A stretch of 64,000 nucleotides of DNA from Pseudoalteromonas shioyasakiensis (GCF_019134595.1 NZ_CP077770.1:3530501-3594500); one strand, 5' to 3'; counted from the first letter of the stretch, positions 35,840-46,491 are shown. The notes: a model not told the origin generated them from the letters alone. A program made the numbers and translations.

Positions 35840-36415
35840 ATGATCTCTATTTCTGAATCTGCACAATCTCATTTTGCTAAACTTTTAGCAGACCAAGCTG
35901 AACAAACAAACATTCGTGTGTTTGTAGTAAACCCAGGTACTTCGCAGGCTGAGTGTGGTGTTTCTTACTGCCCAGAAGACGCCGTTGAAGCGACTGATAT
36001 TCGTCTACCATTCAATGGTTTTGATGCCGTTGTTGATGCAGAAAGCGCCCCTTTCTTAGAAGAAGCTGAAATCGATTTTGTAACTGACAAAATGGGTACT
36101 CAGTTAACGCTTAAAGCGCCAAATGCGAAAGCACGTAAACTTAGCGACGATGCATCACTGCAAGAACGTGTTCAACACATGCTTGAAACCGAAGTGAATC
36201 CACAGCTCGCTAACCACGGCGGCCAAGTTAGCCTAGTAGAAATTACTGCTGACGGCATCGCGGTACTGCAATTTGGCGGTGGCTGTAACGGTTGTTCAAT
36301 GATTGATGTCACACTAAAAGAAGGCATCGAGAAAGAAATGATCGCCAAGTTTGACGAAATCAACGGTGTAAGAGACATTACTGATCACCAATCTGGTGAA
36401 CACTCTTACTACTAA
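35840..36415 (+). CDS. nfuA: NfuA, Fe-S cluster carrier
   Basis: This 191-residue protein has an A-type-like N-terminal domain and a C-terminal NifU domain with the cluster-binding CxxC ([12 protein letters not shown]). NfuA delivers 4Fe-4S clusters under stress. Length and both domains match the family. It is followed 14 bp later by a small membrane protein gene. Confidence 0.93.
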   Translation: MISISESAQSHFAKLLADQAEQTNIRVFVVNPGTSQAECGVSYCPEDAVEATDIRLPFNGFDAVVDAESAPFLEEAEIDFVTDKMGTQLTLKAPNAKARKLSDDASLQERVQHMLETEVNPQLANHGGQVSLVEITADGIAVLQFGGGCNGCSMIDVTLKEGIEKEMIAKFDEINGVRDITDHQSGEHSYY

Positions 36416-36429
36416 CCGGTATCTAAAGC

Positions 36430-36699
36430 ATGCTTAAAAAATGGGTATTTCGCTTAGGTAGCGATCCCAAGTTAAGCTTAAAACGCTTTCTTCGCGGCCT
36501 AGCACTGTTTGTGCTAGCCGTGATTTTTATTGCCATAGGTTATTATGGGCCCCCACTATTTCAATTAATTGGCCTAGTCATACTAGCAGTGGCTTTATTC
36601 TTTGCAGCTTGGGGCTACTTAGGTATTTTTGCCAACCGCTTTGCACAAGTTTTAGAACGCTCGTCTCCCAAAAATCACGACCCTGATTTGTGGAAATAA
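36430..36699 (+). CDS. Small two-helix membrane protein
   Basis: This 89-residue protein has two hydrophobic segments (about residues 24-42 and 47-65) and charged ends. I cannot assign a function. It lies 14 bp after nfuA, probably in the same transcript, and converges on a MATE gene 1 bp away. Confidence 0.6.
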   Translation: MLKKWVFRLGSDPKLSLKRFLRGLALFVLAVIFIAIGYYGPPLFQLIGLVILAVALFFAAWGYLGIFANRFAQVLERSSPKNHDPDLWK

Positions 36700-36700
36700 T

Positions 36701-38035
36701 TTAATCTAATAATTGCTGATTGTTGACGATTCTACGGTAGCGAAACCACAGCGTTAATCCGCGCATTAGCATAAAGCTGGTCATCGCAAACCATAAACCA
36801 TGATTTTGCCAACTACTCACTACCCAAAACAGTCCAAAAAAGCCCACTAGAGCACTAAATAGCATTGTATTACGCATGTCTTTAGCACGGGTTAAACCGA
36901 CAAATACGCCATCAAATAAGAAGCAGCCCATCGCCGCGATAGGCAATATAATCACCCAAGGAAGGTAAACCGTTGCAAGGCTGATAACTTCGGGTACATC
37001 GGTAAGTAAGCGAATTATTGCCTCACCAAATAATAAAAATATAAGGCTATAAAACAGTGCAAATAACCCACCCCAAAACAAGCTCAAATTGACCCATAAC
37101 TTAATTTGCTTAGCGCTGTGCTCACCTTTCGCTTTACCGACCTTTGCCTCACTTGCATAAGCAATACCATCAAGCGCAAAGCTCACCAACATTAAAAAGT
37201 TTAGCAATACGGCATTAGCCGCTAAGGTTGTTTCGCCGATCCGTGCGCCATAAAAAGTCATAAAACTAAAACACAGCTGGAGTGCTAGTGAACGAATAAA
37301 AATATCGCGATTTAAGCTTACTAAATCAAGTAACTTAGCAACACTTAACCACGCTTTCACGGCAAGGTTAACACCTTGCTTTTTCGCTAGTTGTGCAACT
37401 AACATAAGTGCAAAAGCAAGGGCGATATAATCAGCAATTAAAGATGCCCACGCAGCTCCAGCCACACCCCAATCAAGAAATACCACAAAATAAATATCAA
37501 GCACGATATTGGTAATATTGGTGATAAGTAATAAATAGAATGGCCCGCGGCCATAATGAACACCTAGCATCCAACCAAGTAAAACCAAATTACACAAAGC
37601 AGCGGGTGCACTAAAAATACGAATCGAAAAGTAGCTATTTGCTTGTTCTAAAACGGCTTCATTAGCATTTGATAAATATGCCATTAAGGATTGAATAGGT
37701 ATACTCAGCGCTATTAATAACAGTGCAACCGCGGTTGCTAGTAACAAGCTGCGCTTTAATAACTCAGCGAGTAAGGTGTGATCGCTTTTACCATAAGCCT
37801 GTGCAACCAAGCCTGTGGTGCTCATGCGCAAAAAGCCTGCTAACCAAAACAATAACGAGATAACTGCTGAACCGAGCGCTATACCAGCTAAATAGTGAGC
37901 GCTTCCTAAGTGACCGATTACAGCGGTATCAACTAAACCTAACATTGGCACGGTAATATTTGATAAAATCATCGGACCGGCTAATAACAGTAAACTTTTA
38001 TGGTGTGCCTTATGACGTTTAAGAAAATGTTTCAT
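36701..38035 (-). CDS. MATE-family efflux transporter (DinF-like)
   Basis: This 444-residue membrane protein has about 12 hydrophobic segments. The opening LAGPMILSNITVPMLGLVDT and the VDTAVIGHLG motif are characteristic of the MATE family, DinF branch. Such proteins export drugs or organic cations using Na+ or H+. The 5' end overlaps the start of the deacetylase gene on the other strand. Confidence 0.88.
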   Translation of the reverse strand: MKHFLKRHKAHHKSLLLLAGPMILSNITVPMLGLVDTAVIGHLGSAHYLAGIALGSAVISLLFWLAGFLRMSTTGLVAQAYGKSDHTLLAELLKRSLLLATAVALLLIALSIPIQSLMAYLSNANEAVLEQANSYFSIRIFSAPAALCNLVLLGWMLGVHYGRGPFYLLLITNITNIVLDIYFVVFLDWGVAGAAWASLIADYIALAFALMLVAQLAKKQGVNLAVKAWLSVAKLLDLVSLNRDIFIRSLALQLCFSFMTFYGARIGETTLAANAVLLNFLMLVSFALDGIAYASEAKVGKAKGEHSAKQIKLWVNLSLFWGGLFALFYSLIFLLFGEAIIRLLTDVPEVISLATVYLPWVIILPIAAMGCFLFDGVFVGLTRAKDMRNTMLFSALVGFFGLFWVVSSWQNHGLWFAMTSFMLMRGLTLWFRYRRIVNNQQLLD

Positions 38036-39043
38036 TTAGTATTTGCAGTCCTGTTAGGTTTATCTTTGCGTGCCCATGGCGCAGTCATTCTACAGTATCA
38101 CCACGTCAGTGAAAGCCTTCCTGCGGTAACCAGTGTCAGCAGCGAAACATTCACTGAACATATGCAATATTTAAAAGATAATAACTTCAACGTTATTCCA
38201 TTAGATGAACTCATTACCTCATTGCAAGCAGGTCAACCGCTAACAGATCAAACCGTCGCGATTACCTTCGACGATGGCTACAAAAATAACTATGAAGAAG
38301 CAGCGCCCATCTTAGAAAAATTTGGCTATCCGTACACTATTTTCGTAAATCCCGAGCTAATTGATGAAGGCAAAAGCTATGTAATGACGTGGCAGCAGTT
38401 AAAGGAGCTATCGAAAAAAGGCGCCTTAATTAGCAACCATACGCAAATTCATAATTACTTGCATCGCAAGCAACCAGGCGAGAGTGAAGAAGCATGGCTT
38501 GCACGTACTAAAAAAGACATTTTATCTGCCCAGCAGCGCATTAAAGAAGAAATTGGCCATGATTTTAAATACCTTGCTTACCCTTATGGCGAGTTTAATA
38601 ATTCATTGCAACAACTAGTAAAATCGCTAGGCTTTGTTGGTATAGGTCAGCATTCAGGTGCTGTAGGTATCCATTCTGACTTTACCCGATTACCACGTTT
38701 TCCGGCATCGGGCTTTTATTCAAAGCTTGATACGCTTGCCACTAAACTCGACTCTCAAGCATTCACTATCAAACAGCTCACCTATTCAGATAGCGTGACG
38801 GACGAAAACCCGCCAAGTTTAAGCATTCAATTTGATATGCAGGACTTTCATAAAAGTCAGTTTGCTTGTTATGTATCAGGCATTGGTCAAGCTGATTTAA
38901 CGTGGCTTAGTAAAGATACGGTGAAGATCACCTCACCTGAAAAACTGAAAAAAGGCCGCTCTCGCTTTAACTGCACAGCCCCTTCTATCGCGAAAAAAGG
39001 CAGTTACTATTGGTTCTCACAACCTTGGGTTATTGTACCTTAG
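38012..39043 (+). CDS. Polysaccharide deacetylase (NodB family), exported
   Basis: This protein has a signal peptide (about residues 1-25, ending near HGA), the NodB motifs ITFDDGY and SNHTQIHNYLH, and a further beta domain. It should remove acetyl groups from a polysaccharide such as chitin, peptidoglycan or PNAG. The start is uncertain: ATG 38000, 38012 or 38027; all overlap the divergent MATE gene, so 38027 would reduce the overlap most. It overlaps cheB by 14 bp at its 3' end. Confidence 0.8.
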   Translation: MTFKKMFHLVFAVLLGLSLRAHGAVILQYHHVSESLPAVTSVSSETFTEHMQYLKDNNFNVIPLDELITSLQAGQPLTDQTVAITFDDGYKNNYEEAAPILEKFGYPYTIFVNPELIDEGKSYVMTWQQLKELSKKGALISNHTQIHNYLHRKQPGESEEAWLARTKKDILSAQQRIKEEIGHDFKYLAYPYGEFNNSLQQLVKSLGFVGIGQHSGAVGIHSDFTRLPRFPASGFYSKLDTLATKLDSQAFTIKQLTYSDSVTDENPPSLSIQFDMQDFHKSQFACYVSGIGQADLTWLSKDTVKITSPEKLKKGRSRFNCTAPSIAKKGSYYWFSQPWVIVP

Positions 39044-40064
39044 CAGCTTGTTTTAGCATTTGCGCTGCAACCTTATCAAGACGTACCACTTCATTAGCCG
39101 CATTAAGCTCTACTGCGGCTTTAGGCATGCCCCATACCACTGACGACAATTCATCCTGTGCTATGGTGTAAGCCCCAGCTTGATTTAAGGCAAGCATGCC
39201 TTTTGCGCCATCGCTGCCCATACCGGTCAGTATTGCTGCCACTGTTGCTTTAGGACAAGCCAAAACCAAGGAATTAAATAGCACATCAACCGCTGGACGA
39301 TGGCGATTAACCAGCTCACTTGAATCAAGCTGACAAAACAGGCCACCTGCTTTTTTTACTACACTCAAATGCTGATCGCCCGGTGCAATGTACGCCCAGC
39401 CTGGTTGTAGCTTATCGCCATGTTCAGCTTCTTTAACGTTTATTTTGCACGTTCTATCCATGCGCATCGCAAACGAAGTACTAAATACCGGCGGGATATG
39501 CTGTGTAATAACAATCGGCGGGCAACTTTCTGGCATGCGCACAAGCACTTCTTTAATTGCTTCTGTACCACCTGTTGAAGCACCAATTGCAAGCACGCTG
39601 TTTGCCTTAAATTGCAATGCTGTTAAAGAGCTGTCGTCTTCAACTTTTGTTTCTTTAAAAGCTCGCACTCTAGCGCCAGCTGCAGTACGCACTTTTTGAT
39701 GTAATAAATGGGCATAACGCTGAAGATTTTCAGTGACATTGATAGTTGGCTTAGCAATAAAGTCAACAGCACCAATTTCGAGGGCTTCCAGTGTGATTGG
39801 TGAGCCTTTTTGAGTCAGTGTAGAAATCATCACAACTGGCATAGGACGAAGGCGCATCAAGTTTTTTAAAAAACTTAACCCATCCATTTTCGGCATTTCG
39901 ATATCAAGCGTTAAGACATCGGGATTAAGGCGCTTAATTAAATCTCGGGCTTGATAAGGGTCTTCTGCCGCGCCAACGACCTGAATGTCTTGCGCTTGCT
40001 CGAGCACTTCCTTGAGTAAACCACGGATCAAAGCAGAATCATCAACTATGAGTACTTTGATCAT
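39030..40064 (-). CDS. cheB: CheB, chemoreceptor glutamate methylesterase
   Basis: This 344-residue protein has a receiver domain (Asp54 in LTLDIEMPKMDG) and a methylesterase domain with the triad in GASTGGTEAI (Ser), ITQHIPP (His) and GMGSDGAKG (Asp). It demethylates and deamidates receptors for adaptation. It is the last gene of the cluster, 8 bp after cheD. Confidence 0.94.
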   Translation of the reverse strand: MIKVLIVDDSALIRGLLKEVLEQAQDIQVVGAAEDPYQARDLIKRLNPDVLTLDIEMPKMDGLSFLKNLMRLRPMPVVMISTLTQKGSPITLEALEIGAVDFIAKPTINVTENLQRYAHLLHQKVRTAAGARVRAFKETKVEDDSSLTALQFKANSVLAIGASTGGTEAIKEVLVRMPESCPPIVITQHIPPVFSTSFAMRMDRTCKINVKEAEHGDKLQPGWAYIAPGDQHLSVVKKAGGLFCQLDSSELVNRHRPAVDVLFNSLVLACPKATVAAILTGMGSDGAKGMLALNQAGAYTIAQDELSSVVWGMPKAAVELNAANEVVRLDKVAAQMLKQAAKVQ

Positions 40065-40072
40065 ATGCTCTC

Positions 40073-40690
40073 CTAAAATAATTCAATATCCGTTTCTGCA
40101 TCTTGCTGCTCAATATCGTGTAAGTATTTAATTTCACGCTTTTCGAGTTGATCAGAGTGCAATTCACGCATTTTCTTAACCTGCGCCTTGCCTGTTTGCG
40201 GATCAAACATCACCTTTCGTGGCCAAGGCCCGCCAACATCATGGGATACTAAATCTAAACCCTCTTCAAGTACATAGGCATTTGCAAAACGAATGTTGCC
40301 AACACCAATATCAGTCATTGAGCGGATTATTTTCCCGCCGCCAAACAGCTTTACTTTGAGATTGCGTCTAGAACCGCCATTTTTTAGGATTTCATTTATC
40401 AAGTATTCCATTGCCCAGTTACCATAACGGCAATTAAGGCTATGTGCGTTGCTCGGATCAACGCCTTTTTCCGCCGGCAGCATAAAATGATTCATACCAC
40501 CAATACCTAAGCCTTCATCGTAAATGCATGCAGCAATACACGAACCTAACACAGTTGTTATCAATTCATCAGACTTAGACACATAAAACTCGCCTGGTAA
40601 TACTTTAGCAACCACTTTATGGCGTTTGCCATCCCAAAACCGTTTAACGTGCTCAAAACCAGACAATACAGGTTTAAAATGACTACTCAT
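40073..40690 (-). CDS. cheD: CheD, chemoreceptor glutamine deamidase
   Basis: This 205-residue protein has the CheD core LGSCIAACIYD with the catalytic Cys and GGMNHFMLP with the catalytic His. CheD deamidates receptor glutamines. It overlaps cheR by four bases and is followed by cheB. Confidence 0.93.
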   Translation of the reverse strand: MSSHFKPVLSGFEHVKRFWDGKRHKVVAKVLPGEFYVSKSDELITTVLGSCIAACIYDEGLGIGGMNHFMLPAEKGVDPSNAHSLNCRYGNWAMEYLINEILKNGGSRRNLKVKLFGGGKIIRSMTDIGVGNIRFANAYVLEEGLDLVSHDVGGPWPRKVMFDPQTGKAQVKKMRELHSDQLEKREIKYLHDIEQQDAETDIELF

Positions 40691-41505
40691 AGACCACCTT
40701 TTTGATAGATAGTTTGGCCTAAATTCTTAAACTCTTTGTGGTCCTTACCCAGTGTTTCGGAATGCCCCAAGAATAAATGACCTGCATCGCTCAACAAGTC
40801 ATAGTAACGTTTAAATAGGGTATCTTTCGTCGGCTTATCGAAATAGATCACTACATTGCGACAAAAAATAACATCAAATGGCCCTTTCATAGGCCAGCTC
40901 TGTAATAAGTTTAGTCGTTTAAAGAAAATATTCTTTTGCAGCTCGGGTTTTACTTTATATAACTGACCATCATGACTTTTTAGAAACCAGCGCTTAAGTT
41001 GGCTTTTGTCTAAACCATTCACATTGGCAGCGGTATAGGTGCCAGCCTGTGCTTTAGCGAGCACGTTTGAGTCTAAGTCAGTAGCTAGGATTTTCACATC
41101 CCAATCAGATGGAAAAAGACTGCTTAAGGTCATAGCAATGGTATAAGGCTCTTCGCCGGTTGAGCAGCCAGCAGACCACACCCTTACACGCTTATGCTTG
41201 GCATTACTAATCAGCAGTTTAGGTACTATGGTATTTTTTAGATAACTAAAGTGATGCGGCTCACGAAAGAAAGAAGTCAGATTAGTGGTTATTGCATTAA
41301 TAAACTCACTAAACTCTTGCTCTTTATTCTCTTCAAGAAAGTCTAAATATTCTTTAAAGTTCTTAAGCTTATGTTGGCGAATACGTCTTGCCAAACGCGA
41401 GTAAACCATCTCGCGTTTATGCTCTGCTAAGACAATGCCGCAAGCATCGTACACTTGTGACGAAATAGCTTTAAAATCACTATCCGTTAATAAAAACTCT
41501 TTCAT
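40687..41505 (-). CDS. cheR: CheR, chemoreceptor methyltransferase
   Basis: This 272-residue protein has an N-terminal helical domain and a SAM-binding motif (WSAGCSTGEEPYTI) plus VIFCRNVVIYF. It methylates receptor glutamates. The receptor encoded just upstream ends in a CheR-docking pentapeptide, so the two genes are a likely matched pair. Confidence 0.94.
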   Translation of the reverse strand: MKEFLLTDSDFKAISSQVYDACGIVLAEHKREMVYSRLARRIRQHKLKNFKEYLDFLEENKEQEFSEFINAITTNLTSFFREPHHFSYLKNTIVPKLLISNAKHKRVRVWSAGCSTGEEPYTIAMTLSSLFPSDWDVKILATDLDSNVLAKAQAGTYTAANVNGLDKSQLKRWFLKSHDGQLYKVKPELQKNIFFKRLNLLQSWPMKGPFDVIFCRNVVIYFDKPTKDTLFKRYYDLLSDAGHLFLGHSETLGKDHKEFKNLGQTIYQKGGL

Positions 41506-41570
41506 GTGCCTGACCCTGCAGCTGTAACATTAGATGCAATTAACTAGTTCGAATTTAGTGGGGAAGAGTT

Positions 41571-43907
41571 TTAAAACTCTTCCCACTCATCACTAGGGTC
41601 AACAAAGTTATTGCCTTTTGGCGCCGAACGTACAGGTGAACTTGGCGCTTTAGGAGCAGGGGCTGAACTTGCACGACTTGTAATATCCATCTCGTTATTT
41701 GATAGCGAGAAGAAGTTCAATAAGCGGCGCATATCATTCGCTTGCTCTGCCATTGATTCACCCGCGGCAGAGGCCTCTTCAACTAAAGCTGCATTTTGTT
41801 GGGTCATTTCATCCATTTGGGCAATGGCTTTATTGACCTGCTCAATACCAGAACTTTGCTCTTCAGATGCTTGGGCAATATCAGAAATCATTGCAGTAAC
41901 TCTTTGTACTGCAGTAACAATTTCTTGTAATGTTGAACCTGATTCATTAACCAGTAATGTACCATCTTCAACTTTTCCAACACTGTCTCGGATCAATTCT
42001 TTGATTTCTTTTGCTGCAGCTGCTGAACGTTGCGCTAAATTACGAACCTCACCAGCAACAACCGCAAAACCACGGCCTTGCTCACCTGCTCGTGCAGCTT
42101 CGACAGCCGCATTCAAGGCAAGTAGATTTGTTTGGAAAGCAATTTCATCAATGACACTGATGATGTCTGCAATCTTCTTACTTGACTCATTAATTGCTGA
42201 CATACTGATTACAGCACGATTTACAACTTCACCACCTTTTTGTGCTTTAGTTCGTGTTTCTTCAGCAAGTTCATTTACTTCTTTCGCATTATCAGCATTT
42301 TGACGAACCGTGCTGGTCATCTCTTCCATGCTTGATGCTGTTTCTTCAAGTGATGAAGCCTGCTCTTCAGTACGTTGACTTAAATCAGCATTACCTTGTG
42401 AGATTTCTTCTGCACCACTGGCAACCAGCGTTGCTGAAGTATTAATGCGATTAATCACTTCAGTAAGCTTATCAGCCGTGGCATTTGCATCACGTTTTAG
42501 CTTATCGAATGAACCTTGATAGTCTTGCTCAACACGTTTTGATAAGTCACCGTTTGCCATGGCGTCCAGCATATTACCTGTGTCTTTTACTGCATCATCA
42601 ACAATGCTAACTAGGCTATTTAAGCCCTGTGCTAAGCGTAAGAAGAAACCTTGTTTACCTGCTTCTTCAACACGTGCCTCTAAGTCACCACTTCCCGCAG
42701 CAGCAACAAGGCCTGCAATTTCTTTTTCAATTGCCACTTCAGCTGTTCTATCTTCCCACTCCACAACCGTGCCAATTCGTTCGTTGTCTGGGGTGAAAAT
42801 AGGGTTCGCAACTAGACCAAAAGTACGACCACCTACTAGAATTTCAGTGCTGTAAGTATCACTTAACTTAGCAAGCATGTTACGTTGATGCGCTGGATTC
42901 TTATGGAACACATCGATATTTTGACCAATCAAATTATTACTGTTGAAGTTAGGTAAGTCTTTGCGTAAATCACTTTCAGCAGTCTTCATCATGTTCAGAA
43001 CCGCTTCGTTCATGTAAATAATGTTGTTGCCAGAATCTGCAATCATGGTATTGGTTGCCACGCGATCAAGTGCTCGACGAACTCGCAAGTTTTCTTCTGC
43101 TGCACGTTTTTCAGCTTCTGCTTTATTTACGCTATCAGTAATATCTTGCCACTCAACAATAGTACCTAAACGCTTACCAGATGCGCTCACCCAAGGTGTC
43201 GCAATCAAGCTAAAAATAAGCCCTGCCAAACGCAATGTGGCTTTGTATGGTTCAGATAATGTTTTTAGCAATTCACGTTGATGCGATGGCTGTTTATGAA
43301 AATCATCAACGCAAGTTCCAATTAGGTTAGCCACAGAGAAGCTCGGTAGCACTGTTTGTAACGTTGATTCGCGAGCTTGCAGCATTTGCTTTACTTGCTC
43401 ATTAACGAAAATAATTTTTAAATCGTTATCGGCAATCATCACATTTGCTTGGCATACACGCAGCGCATTTGATAAATCGGCATCACGTTTTGACTGACGT
43501 TCAAGCTCTTTTTGAGGTGTGATGTCTGTAGCAAATTTGATAACTTTAGTCACATTACCATTGCTATCAATAATTGGGTTATAGGTTCCTTGGATCCACA
43601 CTTGTTTGCCATTTTTACCGACACGCTTAAATTCATCAACAAAGAATTCACCGCTGCGTAATCGTTGCCAAAACTGTTGATACTCAGGGCTTTGCGACTC
43701 TTGTTCAGCAACAAACATAGAGTGGTGTTGCCCTTGGATCTCTTCGAGTCGGTAACCCATGGTGTTTAAGAAATTAGCATTGGCAGTGATGATCTGCCCC
43801 GACGGTTGAAACTCAATCATCGCTTGCGACTTTTTAAGTGCCGCAATAACTAAATCATTTTCCGACTCAACATTTTTAGGACTGCTAAACCATCCCATAC
43901 CCTTCAC
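41571..43907 (-). CDS. Aer2-like soluble chemoreceptor with three PAS domains
   Basis: This 778-residue protein has no transmembrane helix. PAS1 spans about 20-130, PAS2 about 145-262 and PAS3 about 275-392; then a HAMP region (about 400-490) and the MCP signalling domain ([21 protein letters not shown]). PAS2 and PAS3 share FHK-x-P-x-HQ (His204, His335) and VEW (Trp253, Trp384), matching features of haem-binding PAS in Aer2. The C-terminus EWEEF fits the CheR-docking xWxxF. Aer2 of Vibrio and Pseudomonas, in clusters of the same order, senses oxygen; that role here is inference. Confidence 0.85.
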   Translation of the reverse strand: MKGMGWFSSPKNVESENDLVIAALKKSQAMIEFQPSGQIITANANFLNTMGYRLEEIQGQHHSMFVAEQESQSPEYQQFWQRLRSGEFFVDEFKRVGKNGKQVWIQGTYNPIIDSNGNVTKVIKFATDITPQKELERQSKRDADLSNALRVCQANVMIADNDLKIIFVNEQVKQMLQARESTLQTVLPSFSVANLIGTCVDDFHKQPSHQRELLKTLSEPYKATLRLAGLIFSLIATPWVSASGKRLGTIVEWQDITDSVNKAEAEKRAAEENLRVRRALDRVATNTMIADSGNNIIYMNEAVLNMMKTAESDLRKDLPNFNSNNLIGQNIDVFHKNPAHQRNMLAKLSDTYSTEILVGGRTFGLVANPIFTPDNERIGTVVEWEDRTAEVAIEKEIAGLVAAAGSGDLEARVEEAGKQGFFLRLAQGLNSLVSIVDDAVKDTGNMLDAMANGDLSKRVEQDYQGSFDKLKRDANATADKLTEVINRINTSATLVASGAEEISQGNADLSQRTEEQASSLEETASSMEEMTSTVRQNADNAKEVNELAEETRTKAQKGGEVVNRAVISMSAINESSKKIADIISVIDEIAFQTNLLALNAAVEAARAGEQGRGFAVVAGEVRNLAQRSAAAAKEIKELIRDSVGKVEDGTLLVNESGSTLQEIVTAVQRVTAMISDIAQASEEQSSGIEQVNKAIAQMDEMTQQNAALVEEASAAGESMAEQANDMRRLLNFFSLSNNEMDITSRASSAPAPKAPSSPVRSAPKGNNFVDPSDEWEEF

Positions 43908-43927
43908 CTTCTTGTTAATCTACCCAG

Positions 43928-44413
43928 TTAAATGTCCATTGTTTTTTGTAGGTCAAGTAATGCGACCATTTTCTCACCCACATTGACTAAACCCGCAACA
44001 AATTGCGCGTTGTCTGAGTCAGACAAATGTGGCACTGCCTTCGCTTCATGCTCAGCAATGCTATAGACATCCGAGACGGCATCAACGGCGATGCCCATAA
44101 TTTTACATGTATTTTCAAGCTGTACTTTTAGAACAATTACAACGGTTAACGGCCCGTATTCGATGGCTGAAATACCAAAACGAAGCCTTAAATCAATAAT
44201 CGGCACTATGGTGCCACGCAGGTTGATAACCCCTTTGACGAAATCCGGTGAATTAGGGATCACCGTAATTTCTTCCCAACTGCGAATTTCTTGCACCGTT
44301 AAAATATCAACACCATACTCTTCTTCAGCCATGAAAAAGGTTAAAAACTGTTTTACATCTTGATCTTGTTCAAGGTTTAGCTTGTTATGCAGGTCGTCGT
44401 GCTGTGCAATCAT
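43928..44413 (-). CDS. cheW: CheW, chemotaxis coupling protein
   Basis: This 161-residue protein has the CheW fold (FFMAEEEYGVDILTVQEIRSW, VINLRGTIVPIIDLRLRFG). It links the receptor to CheA. It overlaps the cheA stop by four bases and precedes the receptor gene by 20 bp. Confidence 0.94.
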   Translation of the reverse strand: MIAQHDDLHNKLNLEQDQDVKQFLTFFMAEEEYGVDILTVQEIRSWEEITVIPNSPDFVKGVINLRGTIVPIIDLRLRFGISAIEYGPLTVVIVLKVQLENTCKIMGIAVDAVSDVYSIAEHEAKAVPHLSDSDNAQFVAGLVNVGEKMVALLDLQKTMDI

Positions 44414-46491
44414 GACGCCTCCAAATTCGCTTTTGATTCAATAATCAATTCTTGGCTCCCAGGCTTTCTAAGCCCAGATAATTTAATCAAACCACTAATA
44501 TCAACAATCAAAGAAACACGACCATCCCCTAGAATTGTCGCCCCTGAGACACCATCAACTTTTTGATAATTGGCCTCTAAGCTTTTGATCACCACTTGCT
44601 GTTGCGACAATAAGTCATCAACCAATAAACCTACTTTTTGGTTGTCACTCTCAACGACAACCAACAAGGTTTTATCAAGCGTTTCAATCGCTCCTTTATG
44701 ATTGAAAATGTTATAAAGCCTTAAGATTGGAATATATTCGTCACGTAAGCGCAGCACATCTAAGTCTTTGCCTACCCGACTCACTTTACTAATATCGATT
44801 TGCAATGACTCAATAATCGAAATCAGTGGGATAATATAAGTATGTTCAGCAATCCGGACTAACTGCCCATCTAAAATAGCCAGCGTTAGCGGTAGGCGAA
44901 TTGTAAATGTCGACCCCACGCCAGGCGCAGATGCCACTTCAACAGAGCCGCTTAGCGCTTCAATATTTCGCCTAACTACATCCATACCCACGCCACGACC
45001 CGATAAGTCGCTGACTTGATCGGCTGTAGAAAATCCTGGTAAGAAAATAAGTTCGTTGATTTCGTTATCAGACAAATCGTCTGTTTCTGAAATTAGGCCG
45101 TTTTTAATCGCCTTTTCACGAATTTTAGTGGTATTGAGACCTTGGCCATCGTCCATAATTTCGATAACGATATTGCCACCTTGATGAAACGCATTGAGCG
45201 TTACTGTGCCTACAGGGTTTTTGCCTGCAGCGACACGTTTATCAACGGTTTCTAAGCCATGATCTAGGGAGTTTCTCACTAGATGCACCATAGGATCAGA
45301 AAGCTTCTCCATCACCGTTTTATCTAGTTCGGTTTGCTCACCCAGTAATTTAAGCTCGACTTGTTTATCAAGCTTTTGCGAGATATCTCGCACTAAGCGA
45401 GGAAAGCGACTAAACACAAAGCTTATAGGCAACATGCGAATACGCATGACATTTTCTTGTAAGTCACGAGTATTATGTGCCAACTGAGCCAAGCCCTCTT
45501 GTAACGAGGCTATTGTTGTTTCTGTGATTTCTTGCTCACCCAGCTGGCTTAACATCGCTTGGGTAATAACTAATTCACCGACCATATTAATCAATGAATC
45601 AACTTTGTCGATACCAACCCTAATTGAGGTTGATTCTGCATTGGCCGTGGTTGCTTTAACTGGCGCTGGCTTTTTAGAATCAGTAGCTGGTTTAACTTCT
45701 GCAGGCTCAGCCTCTTTTGCTGGCGCAGTTTCTTCAGCAACAGTTTCAGCTGCTGTAATCTCTTCATCACCAAACAAACCACCACATAGGGTGATGGTGA
45801 TATCAGCGTCATCTTCAACCCATTCGAAAATTTCTTCTATGCAGCTTTGCTCTTTGTCTGTGGTTAAGAAAAAGCGCCACGACAAGAAACAGTCTTCAGG
45901 GGCAAGGTTAGTGATATCAGGCACATCATCTTGAAAGGCTTGTGTTTCAAGCTCACCTAGCTCAGCCAACTCACTGATCATATACAGTGGTTCATTACCG
46001 GTTTTAAATAAATGATGATGTGGTTTGAAATCGATTTGATAGGTATTAAAGCTGCTTTCGCTAACAGCTTCTTGCGCTTGCTCAGTCTCTTTACTTGCAG
46101 CACGCATACCAAGAATTTCTTCAAACTTAATACGCAATTCATCAGCTTCAGTTAAGTCTGGCTGCTGCTCAGCTTGTAGAGTTCTGAGTAAAGCCCGTAA
46201 ACAGTCAACTGATTTTAAAAGTAAATTTACATGCTCAGCAGTAAGATCCCGTGAACCTTCACGGATTTGATCTAACAGGGTTTCGAGAACATGAGTAAAG
46301 TCTGCAACAGCACTAAAACCAAAGGTACCGCTGCCTCCTTTTATTGAATGCGCAGCGCGAAAAATTGTATTTATGGTCTCTAAGTCTTCTTCGCCAGGCA
46401 CTAAGTTTAATAACTCAGCCTCCATAGCGTCGAGCCCTTCGAAGCTTTCTTCGAAGAATACTTCAAAAAATTGGCTTAGATCTATACTCAT
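44410..46491 (-). CDS. cheA: CheA, chemotaxis histidine kinase
   Basis: This 693-residue protein has an Hpt domain with phospho-His48 (FRAAHSIKGG), a variable linker, a dimerisation domain, an ATPase domain (VRNSLDHGLE, GRGVGMDVV) and a C-terminal CheW-like regulatory domain. It phosphorylates CheY and CheB. The acidic Ala/Pro-rich linker is about 250-280. It starts 15 bp after cheY. Confidence 0.95.
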   Translation of the reverse strand: MSIDLSQFFEVFFEESFEGLDAMEAELLNLVPGEEDLETINTIFRAAHSIKGGSGTFGFSAVADFTHVLETLLDQIREGSRDLTAEHVNLLLKSVDCLRALLRTLQAEQQPDLTEADELRIKFEEILGMRAASKETEQAQEAVSESSFNTYQIDFKPHHHLFKTGNEPLYMISELAELGELETQAFQDDVPDITNLAPEDCFLSWRFFLTTDKEQSCIEEIFEWVEDDADITITLCGGLFGDEEITAAETVAEETAPAKEAEPAEVKPATDSKKPAPVKATTANAESTSIRVGIDKVDSLINMVGELVITQAMLSQLGEQEITETTIASLQEGLAQLAHNTRDLQENVMRIRMLPISFVFSRFPRLVRDISQKLDKQVELKLLGEQTELDKTVMEKLSDPMVHLVRNSLDHGLETVDKRVAAGKNPVGTVTLNAFHQGGNIVIEIMDDGQGLNTTKIREKAIKNGLISETDDLSDNEINELIFLPGFSTADQVSDLSGRGVGMDVVRRNIEALSGSVEVASAPGVGSTFTIRLPLTLAILDGQLVRIAEHTYIIPLISIIESLQIDISKVSRVGKDLDVLRLRDEYIPILRLYNIFNHKGAIETLDKTLLVVVESDNQKVGLLVDDLLSQQQVVIKSLEANYQKVDGVSGATILGDGRVSLIVDISGLIKLSGLRKPGSQELIIESKANLEAS

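Noticed and set aside
41611-42303. 230-codon plus-strand frame inside the chemoreceptor gene
   Set aside because: It mirrors the Ala/Glu/Ser-rich signalling domain in another frame and has no independent support.
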